From Actinomycetes bacterium (GTDB lineage: Bacteria > Actinomycetota > Aquicultoria > CAJVYJ01): a stretch of DNA of 20,481 bases. The stretch lies in the NCBI GenBank assembly GCA_030597945.1, contig JAUVQW010000004.1, positions 1 to 20,481 of the forward strand, written 5' to 3'. The position numbers and the translations under genes are program-made. This document shows positions 14,118 through 20,481 of this stretch, one piece after another (position 1 is the stretch's first letter; each line of letters opens with the position of its first letter). The notes under the pieces are model-generated. The model saw only the letters and a list, made by a program, of their open reading frames with translations, did no database searches and was not told the origin of the DNA.

Positions 14118-15320
14118 TTACTCTTGTATCGATACGATCTTTCCGGCGCCAACCGTCCTGCCACCCTCACGGATAGCGAAACGAAGTCCTTCCTCCATAG
14201 CTATAGGAGTAATAAGTTCTACATCTAGCTCCGTATCGTCCCCCGGCATTACCATCTCTGTACCGCTTGGTAGAGTCGCTACACCGGTAACGTCTGTTGT
14301 TCGAAAATAGAACTGTGGACGATAGCCGTTAAAAAATGGTGTATGTCGTCCGCCTTCTTCTTTTGACAATACATAAACTTGAGCCTTGAATTTTGTATGA
14401 GGAGTTATCGAACCGGGTTTAGCGATTACTTGCCCTCGTTCAATATCTTCTCTTCCAACACCTCGCAGTAGCATCCCGATATTGTCGCCGGCTTCCGTAC
14501 TATCAAGTAGCTTCCTAAACATCTCGAGACCGGTAGCGACAGTCTTAGTCGTCTCACGAATACCGATAAGCTCGACTTCATCATTTACATTAATCTTACC
14601 CCGCTCAACTCGTCCGGTAGCCACTGTTCCACGACCCGTGATCGTGAAAACATCCTCAACGGGCATCAGGAAGGGCTTATCAATATCTCTTTGAGGTGTC
14701 TCAATATAACTATCTACGGCGTCCATTAACTCGCTTATAGGATTACATATCTCACAATCTTCCTTGCCGCACGCATGCTCTAAAGCCTTAAGGGCGCTAC
14801 CCTTTATAATAGGGATATCGTCTCCGGGAAATTCATACTCGGTGAGAAGCTCTCTTACTTCCATCTCAACTAGCTCGAGCAGCTCCGGGTCGTCAACTTG
14901 GTCTACCTTGTTCATGAAGACAACAATGTAGGGAACTCCTACTTGGCGGGCGAGAAGAATGTGTTCTCTTGTCTGTGGCATCGGGCCGTCAGCAGCCGAC
15001 ACAACTAAAATAGTGCCGTCCATCTGGGCCGCACCGGTGATCATGTTCTTTACATAATCAGCGTGACCAGGACAATCGACGTGAGCGTAATGCCTGTTTT
15101 TAGTCTGGTACTCAACATGAGCGATAGCGATAGTAATACCGCGCTCCCTCTCTTCAGGCGCATTATCGATCTGATCAAACGACATTGATTCTACATCTTC
15201 ACCTGCTGCATTTAGACACTTTGTAATAGCGGCCGTGAGTGTCGTCTTCCCATGGTCTACGTGACCGATGGTGCCGATGTTCATATGCGGTTTTGTTCTT
15301 TCAAATTTCTGCTTGGCCAT
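14118..15320 (-). CDS. tuf: Elongation factor Tu
   Basis: EF-Tu with GTP carries aminoacyl-tRNA to the ribosomal A site. The 400-residue protein has GHVDHGKT at 19-26, RGITI (switch I) at 60-64, DCPGH at 82-86 with catalytic His86, and NKVD at 137-140, followed by domains II and III ending GAGKIVSIQE. An unusual feature is the segment around 183-193, ACGKEDCEICN, which has three cysteines (184, 189, 192) at a place where E. coli EF-Tu has none. Chloroflexi EF-Tu proteins have a similar cysteine-rich insert. The start is ATG with GGGAGG four bases upstream. It lies 61 bases after fusA, with a hairpin in the gap. It is the only tuf copy in this window; whether a second copy exists elsewhere cannot be seen. 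Confidence 0.98.
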   Translation of the reverse strand: MAKQKFERTKPHMNIGTIGHVDHGKTTLTAAITKCLNAAGEDVESMSFDQIDNAPEERERGITIAIAHVEYQTKNRHYAHVDCPGHADYVKNMITGAAQMDGTILVVSAADGPMPQTREHILLARQVGVPYIVVFMNKVDQVDDPELLELVEMEVRELLTEYEFPGDDIPIIKGSALKALEHACGKEDCEICNPISELMDAVDSYIETPQRDIDKPFLMPVEDVFTITGRGTVATGRVERGKINVNDEVELIGIRETTKTVATGLEMFRKLLDSTEAGDNIGMLLRGVGREDIERGQVIAKPGSITPHTKFKAQVYVLSKEEGGRHTPFFNGYRPQFYFRTTDVTGVATLPSGTEMVMPGDDTELDVELITPIAMEEGLRFAIREGGRTVGAGKIVSIQE

Positions 15321-15352
15321 TTTTCCTCCCTTTTATCAATACTTATATTTAT

Positions 15353-15372
15353 CGATGTCACTAGCGACATCG
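15353..15372 (-). other. Hairpin between fusA and tuf
   Basis: On the minus strand CGATGTC pairs perfectly with GACATCG (seven base pairs, six-base loop) in the 61-base fusA-tuf gap. No T tract follows, so it does not look like a terminator. It could be an RNA processing or stability element that helps raise tuf expression above fusA. I see no convincing promoter in the gap. Confidence 0.55.
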
Positions 15373-15381
15373 TTATTACCT

Positions 15382-17484
15382 TTACTGATTAGCTGCTACC
15401 GTATATTCTCCCTGGATCTTAGCGATTATCTCTTCAGCTATGGTCTTTGGTATTTGCTCGTAATTATCAAACTGCATCGTAAAAGTCGCTCGACCTTGAG
15501 TTTGAGACCTAAGATCGGTAGCATAACCGAACATCTGTGATAACGGCACCCTCGCTGTTACAACTTGCGCTCCGGCTCTTGGTTCAACGCCCTCTACCTG
15601 GCCTCTCCTGGAACTTACATCTCCCATAACGTCACCCAAGAATTCTTCGGGCACGACTATCTCTAATGCCATTACCGGCTCAAGTAAAACGGGTTTTGCC
15701 CGCTTGACAGCTTCTTTCGCCGCCATTGATCCGGCTATCTTAAAAGCCATCTCTGAAGAATCGACGTTATGATAAGAACCATCGACTAGATCAATCTTAA
15801 TATCGACTAGCGGATAACCTGCAAGTACGCCATTGTTAAGCGCCTCTAACGCACCTTTTTGTACAGCAGGGATATATTCTCTAGGAATTGACCCGCCTTT
15901 AATAGAATCGATAAACTCATGCCCTGAACCTGGTTCTCCCGGTTCCATATTGATGACCGCATGGCCATACTGACCGCGTCCACCCGTTTGGCGCACATAT
16001 TTACCGTCGATATTTGATACCGTTTTTCTGATCGTCTCTCTATACGCTACTTGAGGCTTGCCGATATTTGCATCGACTTTAAATTCTCTAAGCATCCTAT
16101 CGACTATGACTTCCAGGTGCAGCTCTCCCATTCCCGAGATAATAGTCTGACCCGTCTCTTCATCGGTATATACCTTAAAGGTCGGATCTTCCTCGGCCAA
16201 TTTAGCCAGCGAGACACCCAGCTTTTCCTGATCGACTTTTGTCTTTGGCTCAATTGCTACTGATATCACCGGGTCCGGAAAGACCATCGACTCTAAAACA
16301 AGAGGTTTATTAATATCAGTTATTGTATCCCCAGTAGAAGTCTTCTTTGGGCCGACTGCTGCTATTATATCTCCGGCGCTTACCTCGTCTAGATCCTCAC
16401 GCCTATTAGCATGCATGTGAAGCAGGCGTCCCAATCTTTCTTTATTTCCAGTTGATGTATTTAAAACCATTCCTCCCGCTTTCATCTTGCCGGAATAGAC
16501 TCTTAAAAATGTCAGTTTTCCAACGTGTGGGTCGGTCATGACTTTAAAAGCAAGTGCTGCGAAAGGTTCTTCTTCATCGGCCTTCCTGGCTTCGATCTCG
16601 CCGGTCTTTGGATGCTCCCCCTCTATCGGAGGAACATCTAAAGGCGATGGCATATACTCAATGATCGCGTCAAGAAGCGGTTGTACTCCCTTGTTCTTAA
16701 AAGAGGTACCACAGACTACCGGAGTGATATCCAGAGAAATAGTAGCCTTCCTGATGGCTTTATTTATCTCATCCTCTGTTACCTCTTCACCTTCAAGGTA
16801 CTTATGAAGAAGCTCATCATCGTGCTCAGCGATGGCTTCTATTAATTCATTATGATATTTTTCAGCTATCTCTTTAAGATCATCTGGTATATCTTGCTCC
16901 TCCCATGAATCACCAGTCTCGGTCGTATAGATAATAGCTTTCATGGTAACAAGGTCCACCAGACCTGCGAATTTATCTTCAGCACCGATAGGTATCTGAA
17001 CAGGTACAGGGTTTGTCTCGAACCTGTCGCTCATCATATCAAGGACTTTATAGAAATCTGCTCCGACCCTATCCATTTTGTTGATATAAGCCATTCTCGG
17101 AACAGCATATTTGTCAGCTTGCCGCCAGACAGTCTCTGACTGCGGCTCAACGCCTTCAACGGCGCTAAAGATCGCAATCGCTCCGTCAAGGACTCTAAGA
17201 GAACGTTCTACCTCTACAGTAAAGTCCACGTGGCCGGGTGTGTCTATTATATTTATCCTAACATCTTTCCAAAAACATGTAGTGGCAGCCGAAGTTATGG
17301 TGATCCCTCTCTCTTGCTCCTGGACCATCCAATCCATCACGGCTGTACCTTCATGGACTTCGCCGATCTTATATGTCTTTCCCGTATAATACAGGATGCG
17401 CTCGGTCGTAGTCGTCTTCCCAGCATCGATATGGGCCATGATGCCGATATTTCTTGTTTTATTAAGATCGAACTCTTTTGTCAT
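15382..17484 (-). CDS. fusA: Elongation factor G
   Basis: EF-G uses GTP to move tRNAs and mRNA through the ribosome, and with RRF recycles ribosomes. The 700-residue protein has the normal length and all GTPase motifs: AHIDAGKT at 17-24, RGITI at 59-63, DTPGH at 81-85 and NKMD at 135-138. Domains II to V follow, with the domain IV stretch RQTGGRGQYGHAVI near residue 500 and the C-terminal domain V ending GEYTVAANQ. The sequence looks like a canonical EF-G1 rather than the diverged paralogues. The start is ATG; AAAGGGG lies about ten bases upstream. It follows rpsG by 38 bases, the standard str-operon order. Confidence 0.98.
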   Translation of the reverse strand: MTKEFDLNKTRNIGIMAHIDAGKTTTTERILYYTGKTYKIGEVHEGTAVMDWMVQEQERGITITSAATTCFWKDVRINIIDTPGHVDFTVEVERSLRVLDGAIAIFSAVEGVEPQSETVWRQADKYAVPRMAYINKMDRVGADFYKVLDMMSDRFETNPVPVQIPIGAEDKFAGLVDLVTMKAIIYTTETGDSWEEQDIPDDLKEIAEKYHNELIEAIAEHDDELLHKYLEGEEVTEDEINKAIRKATISLDITPVVCGTSFKNKGVQPLLDAIIEYMPSPLDVPPIEGEHPKTGEIEARKADEEEPFAALAFKVMTDPHVGKLTFLRVYSGKMKAGGMVLNTSTGNKERLGRLLHMHANRREDLDEVSAGDIIAAVGPKKTSTGDTITDINKPLVLESMVFPDPVISVAIEPKTKVDQEKLGVSLAKLAEEDPTFKVYTDEETGQTIISGMGELHLEVIVDRMLREFKVDANIGKPQVAYRETIRKTVSNIDGKYVRQTGGRGQYGHAVINMEPGEPGSGHEFIDSIKGGSIPREYIPAVQKGALEALNNGVLAGYPLVDIKIDLVDGSYHNVDSSEMAFKIAGSMAAKEAVKRAKPVLLEPVMALEIVVPEEFLGDVMGDVSSRRGQVEGVEPRAGAQVVTARVPLSQMFGYATDLRSQTQGRATFTMQFDNYEQIPKTIAEEIIAKIQGEYTVAANQ

Positions 17485-17522
17485 TCTTTTCTTGCCCCTT
17501 TAAAAAATTATTTTAATCCTTG

Positions 17523-17993
17523 CTACCATCTATAGTGAGCAAACGCCCGGTTCGCCTCAGCCATCTTATGAAGATCTTCCCTCTTCTTGATAGATGTTCC
17601 TGTATTGTTAGCGGCATCCATTATCTCAGCAGCAAGACGCTCGCACATTCTTTTTTCTCTTCTCTCCCGGGAATACCCGACGATCCACCTAAGCGCTAGG
17701 GTGGTAGACCTCCTGGAAGGCACCTCGATCGGAACTTGATAAGTCGCCCCACCAACTCTTCTCGACTTTACCTCAAGCCCCGGCCTGATGTTATCGATCG
17801 CTTTCTTATATATTACTACCGGATCTTCCCCCGTCTTTTGTTTGATAATATCAAACGTCTCATAGACGGTCGATTCGGCTACACTCTTTTTTCCACCCTC
17901 AAGAATATTGTTTATCAACTGAGTTACCAGTCTGCTGTTATATATAGGATCAGGGGTGATCTTTCTTATTTGTGCTGGACCTTTTCTTGGCAT
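17523..17993 (-). CDS. rpsG: 30S ribosomal protein S7
   Basis: S7 starts assembly of the 30S head, contacts E-site tRNA and in E. coli represses the str operon. The 156-residue protein begins MPRKGPAQIRKITPDPIYNS, includes the beta-wing region VKSRRVGGATYQVPIEVPSR near 75-94 and ends with the extended helix KMAEANRAFAHYRW. The start is ATG with GAGG five bases upstream, 22 bases after rpsL. The short rpsL-rpsG spacer shows no obvious structured S7 binding site like the E. coli one. Confidence 0.98.
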   Translation of the reverse strand: MPRKGPAQIRKITPDPIYNSRLVTQLINNILEGGKKSVAESTVYETFDIIKQKTGEDPVVIYKKAIDNIRPGLEVKSRRVGGATYQVPIEVPSRRSTTLALRWIVGYSRERREKRMCERLAAEIMDAANNTGTSIKKREDLHKMAEANRAFAHYRW

Positions 17994-18015
17994 TCTATCC
18001 TCGTATTAGTCTTTC

Positions 18016-18387
18016 TTAACCTTCAAGTTTCGCCCCGTATTTTGAGCGAGTTTGCTTTCTATCACTCACACCGGCGGCATCGAGAGCACCTCTGACAATC
18101 TTATAACGTACTCCAGGTAAATCCTTTACCCTTCCGCCTCTTAGTAAAACAATTGAGTGTTCTTGAAGGTTGTGACCGATCCCGGGGATATAAGAAGTGA
18201 CTTCCATTCCATTAGTAAGCTTTACCCTGGCTACTTTCCTTAGAGCCGAGTTAGGCTTCTTTGGGGTCGTAGTATATACACGAGTACAAACGCCTCTTTT
18301 TTGCGGTGCGCCTTTTAGCGCCGGCGTGGTCGTCTTTTTACTTGCTTTTACTCTACCTTTTCTTACTAACTGAGAGATCGTTGGCAA
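18016..18387 (-). CDS. rpsL: 30S ribosomal protein S12
   Basis: S12 sits at the decoding centre and controls accuracy; it is the classical streptomycin-resistance locus. The 123-residue protein starts MPTISQLVRKGR. TTPKKPNSALRK has lysines at 43 and 44, and RGGRVKDLPGVRY has Lys88 and Asp89, the Asp methylthiolated by RimO. All are the wild-type, streptomycin-sensitive residues. I start it at TTG 18385-18387, with AAGGAG (18394-18399) six bases upstream. The longer frame would add 20 residues of non-family sequence and would run back into the promoter's -10 box. It is the first gene of the str operon. Confidence 0.97.
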   Translation of the reverse strand: MPTISQLVRKGRVKASKKTTTPALKGAPQKRGVCTRVYTTTPKKPNSALRKVARVKLTNGMEVTSYIPGIGHNLQEHSIVLLRGGRVKDLPGVRYKIVRGALDAAGVSDRKQTRSKYGAKLEG

Positions 18388-18393
18388 ATCTTT

Positions 18394-18399
18394 CTCCTT
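18394..18399 (-). promoter_or_regulatory. Ribosome binding site of rpsL
   Basis: AAGGAG on the minus strand, six bases upstream of the TTG at 18385-18387. It decides the non-ATG start and sits just downstream of a small hairpin (18404-18418). Confidence 0.85.
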
Positions 18400-18403
18400 A
18401 TAA

Positions 18404-18418
18404 TGCCCTAGCTGGGCA
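18404..18418 (-). promoter_or_regulatory. Leader hairpin upstream of rpsL
   Basis: On the minus strand TGCCC and GGGCA form a perfect five-base-pair stem with a five-base loop, ending four bases before the rpsL ribosome binding site. It lies within the predicted leader (start near 18441). It might affect ribosome access or serve as a small regulatory element, but the stem is short and could be chance. Confidence 0.4.
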
Positions 18419-18447
18419 ATCAACCTTTTCTTGAGCCACAGCGACAA

Positions 18448-18476
18448 AATATATCATCTTTACGCTCGACTGTCAA
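18448..18476 (-). promoter_or_regulatory. Sigma70-type promoter of the str operon
   Basis: A perfect TTGACA (18471-18476) is followed, with an ideal 17-base spacer, by TATATT (18448-18453), five of six matches to the -10 consensus. Transcription should start near 18441, giving a leader of about 54 bases before the rpsL TTG. It lies in the longest intergenic gap of the window, after rpoC. I see no rho-independent terminator for rpoC in the gap, so some read-through from rpoBC is likely. Confidence 0.88.
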
Positions 18477-18532
18477 ATAAATATCCCAGCTAAAAAATGC
18501 ATAAACTAGTAATATTTGGATAACTGTTTTGA

Positions 18533-20481
18533 TTACATATTGACCGGACTATCACCTGATGATGATGCCGTCTCCGCAAAACCTGATTCGGGTGGCTCAT
18601 CACCTTTTGTACTCTCTTCTTCAGGGACAAGATACTCTACATCTATCCCGCGATATCTCGACATACCTGTTGCCGCCGGTATCAATTTTCCGATTATTAC
18701 ATTCTCTTTTAATCCTAGAAGAGGATCACTCTTACCAGCCACAGCAGCTTCAGTAAGGACTCTGGTTGTCTCCTGGAACGATGCCGCAGACAATAAACTA
18801 TCGGTAGCAAGTGAAGCTTTAGTTATTCCCAAAAGCACCTCACTAGCGGTCGCCGGTTCGCCACCACTCTCACTAACAACCCTGTTCTCTTGATCCAGCG
18901 CCTTTCTGTCAATCAGCTGACCTGGAAGCACTTCACTATCTCCCGCTTCAAGAATAAGTACTTTTCTAAGCATCTGTCTTACTATTATCTCTATATGCTT
19001 ATCATTAATATCTACGCCTTGTGAATGATAGACTTCCTGCACTTCTTGGACAAGATATTCCTCCAACGCTCTTGATCCCTTTATGCTAAGTATCTCGTGA
19101 GGATTTAGCGAACCTTCTGTAAGCGGATCTCCGGCCTTGACCTTCTTACCATCTAATACCTTTAGCCTTGAACGTTTAGATATGGTGTAGGACACAGACT
19201 TATCCTTCGACGCGGTTATCGTTATTTCCCTGGATTTTTCATCTTCTTCAATATTTACTTTGCCGCTTATCTCCGCCATCTGGGCCTCACCTTTTGGCTT
19301 TCTGGCCTCAAATAGCTCCACGATTCTCGGAAGTCCATGTGTTATATCTTCTCCCGCTACTCCACCGGTATGAAACGTACGCATAGTAAGCTGCGTTCCC
19401 GGCTCCCCAATAGATTGTGCCGCAATGATACCGACAGCTTCGCCAATATCTACCAATTCTCCTGCCGCAAGAGCCATACCATAACATTGCTGGCAAACAC
19501 CGAATTTGGCTTCACAGGTAAATACGGAACGGACACTGACCCCTTTTATCTTCGCTTTCTTGGCTGTAGGATCAAGATCTCCCCTTCTAAGCATATGACC
19601 AATGTCAAAAAGGACTTCTTTGGTCTTTTTATCAATAATCGGTTTTATTAAGACTCTTCCGATAAGGATGTCGTTTAGCTCATCCTCGTCTTTAAAAAGA
19701 TCCAACTCAGTGCCTCGATCGGTACCGCAATCTTCCTCCCTGATGATCACATCCTGAGAAACATCGACTAACCTTCTAGTCAAATAACCGGAGTCGGCTG
19801 TCCTTAACGCCGTATCCGCAAGTCCTTTCCTCGCTCCGTGAGTAGAGATAAAGTACACTAAAACCGTTAATCCCTCTCTAAAATTAGCCTTAATAGGCCT
19901 ATCGATTATATCTCCCTTTGGATTAGCCACTAGTCCTCGCATTGCCGCAAGCTGACGGATCTGCTTAATGTTTCCTCGTGCTCCCGAGTTTGCCATCATA
20001 TAAACGGGATTAAACTTATCAAAGTTTTCCTCCATCGCGCTAGAGACATCTTCTGTCGCTTTTGTCCATATATCGACGACTTTTTGATGGCTCTCTTCCT
20101 TGGTGATAAGACCTCTTCTGAACTGTTTCTTTATCTTATCTACTTCGATTTCAGGTTCGTCGAGAATCTCCCATTTATTAGGCGGGATCTCAATATCCAG
20201 ATAACCAATCGTGATCGCCGCTTTAGAGGCATAATGGAAACCAAGATATTTTACAGCATCAAGAAGCTCGGTTAGCTCTGAGTTATTATATGTCTCGCAA
20301 CAACCCTCTATTAATTTACCCATTTCTTTTTTATTGACTTCATAATTGATGAACTCATGGCCCTCAGGAAAGGCCTGGTTGAAGATTATGCGACCGATAG
20401 TCGTCTCAATCCTCTCGCCATTGTTTAGTCTCACTTTTATCTTCGCATGAAGCCCAGCTTCTCCACAATCGTGAGCGATTA
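18533..20481 (-). CDS. rpoC: RNA polymerase beta' subunit (C-terminal part, cut at window edge)
   Basis: RpoC forms much of the RNA polymerase active centre. The frame is open to the right edge; about 648 C-terminal residues are visible, and a GTG at 20434 is only an internal Val. Counting from the first full codon, the bridge helix lies near 195-245 (ANFREGLTVLVYFISTHGAR, then KGLADTALRTADSGYLTRRL). Cys251, Cys322, Cys329 and Cys332 form the second zinc site. The trigger-loop region GIIAAQSIGEPGTQLTMRTF is followed directly by HTGGVAGEDITHGLPRIVEL. There is no large SI3-type insertion, unlike E. coli, as in Gram-positive bacteria. The Val at 208, where most sequences have Glu or Gln, is unusual. 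The extreme tail is Ser/Glu rich. The stop is TAA at 18533-18535. The gap to rpsL contains no L7Ae-like gene, which many Firmicutes have here. Confidence 0.97.
   Translation of the reverse strand, partial: IAHDCGEAGLHAKIKVRLNNGERIETTIGRIIFNQAFPEGHEFINYEVNKKEMGKLIEGCCETYNNSELTELLDAVKYLGFHYASKAAITIGYLDIEIPPNKWEILDEPEIEVDKIKKQFRRGLITKEESHQKVVDIWTKATEDVSSAMEENFDKFNPVYMMANSGARGNIKQIRQLAAMRGLVANPKGDIIDRPIKANFREGLTVLVYFISTHGARKGLADTALRTADSGYLTRRLVDVSQDVIIREEDCGTDRGTELDLFKDEDELNDILIGRVLIKPIIDKKTKEVLFDIGHMLRRGDLDPTAKKAKIKGVSVRSVFTCEAKFGVCQQCYGMALAAGELVDIGEAVGIIAAQSIGEPGTQLTMRTFHTGGVAGEDITHGLPRIVELFEARKPKGEAQMAEISGKVNIEEDEKSREITITASKDKSVSYTISKRSRLKVLDGKKVKAGDPLTEGSLNPHEILSIKGSRALEEYLVQEVQEVYHSQGVDINDKHIEIIVRQMLRKVLILEAGDSEVLPGQLIDRKALDQENRVVSESGGEPATASEVLLGITKASLATDSLLSAASFQETTRVLTEAAVAGKSDPLLGLKENVIIGKLIPAATGMSRYRGIDVEYLVPEEESTKGDEPPESGFAETASSSGDSPVNM

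Noticed and set aside
18388..18447. Longer S12 reading starting at 18447
   Set aside because: It would begin at the edge of the promoter's -10 box, before the predicted transcription start, and adds 20 non-family residues; the TTG at 18387 has an ideal ribosome site.
355..20275. Many plus-strand open frames of 60-133 codons (for example 12888-13289, 2691-3071, 8207-8560, 17230-17535)
   Set aside because: All lie opposite well-identified minus-strand genes, have no family resemblance and lack consistent ribosome sites; they are antisense shadows.
1..20481. tRNA, rRNA, CRISPR, insertion sequence or phage material
   Set aside because: The window is almost wholly filled by recognised minus-strand genes with gaps of at most 145 bases, and none of the gaps contains such structures.

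Overview
The window is one unbroken, single-direction run of translation and transcription genes, all read from the minus strand (right to left). It holds 34 genes: the 3' two-thirds or so of rpoC, the str operon (rpsL, rpsG, fusA, tuf), the S10 operon (rpsJ to rpsQ), the spc operon (rplN to secY, adk, map) and the start of the alpha operon (infA, rpmJ, rpsM, rpsK, rpsD). rpoC is cut at the right edge and rpsD at the left edge. No stretch of 300 bases lacks a gene. The longest gaps are 145 bases (rpoC-rpsL) and 93 bases (map-infA), and each carries a clear sigma70-type promoter. I found no tRNA, rRNA, mobile element, CRISPR array or foreign-looking segment.

The gene order is the classical bacterial one. 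The proteins look like those of a Gram-positive type bacterium of moderate GC (mid-40s percent by eye). Pointers are a zinc-type S14 (rpsZ form), RpoC with no large insertion in the trigger loop, an actinobacterial-looking S17 with a long basic N-terminal extension, and S3 with a long C-terminal extension. A deep-branching actinobacterial lineage is my best guess, but this is inference from a few proteins. An S17 or S3 extension and a cysteine insert in EF-Tu are not lineage-exclusive.

Layout from upstream to downstream: rpoC 18533-20481 (partial); promoter and small leader hairpin 18404-18476; str genes 14118-18387; a weak terminator-like hairpin at 14088-14106; S10 genes 8446-14057; spc genes 1663-8430; promoter 1603-1631; alpha genes 1-1569. 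Many junctions are translationally coupled: 1, 4 or 8 base overlaps at rplC/rplD, rplD/rplW, rpsE/rpmD, rpmD/rplO and rplO/secY, and stop and start codons directly abutting at rplW/rplB. Together the genes make the RNA polymerase beta' subunit, both ribosomal subunits' core proteins, elongation factors Tu and G, initiation factor IF-1, the SecY protein-export channel, adenylate kinase and methionine aminopeptidase.

This is essentially a housekeeping region and I do not see a new biological system. The most notable points are: (1) 14 of 33 visible start codons are TTG, each backed by a Shine-Dalgarno sequence; (2) three ribosomal proteins (S3, S17, L30) carry Lys/Glu/Ala-rich disordered-looking extensions, with a 36-base tandem repeat inside rpsC; (3) EF-Tu carries a three-cysteine cluster in its GTPase domain; (4) hairpins sit in the fusA-tuf and tuf-rpsJ gaps. 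Several starts were moved inward from the longest open frame (rpsL, rpsS, rplD, rplX, rpsH, rpsE, map, infA), on Shine-Dalgarno spacing and family N-termini.
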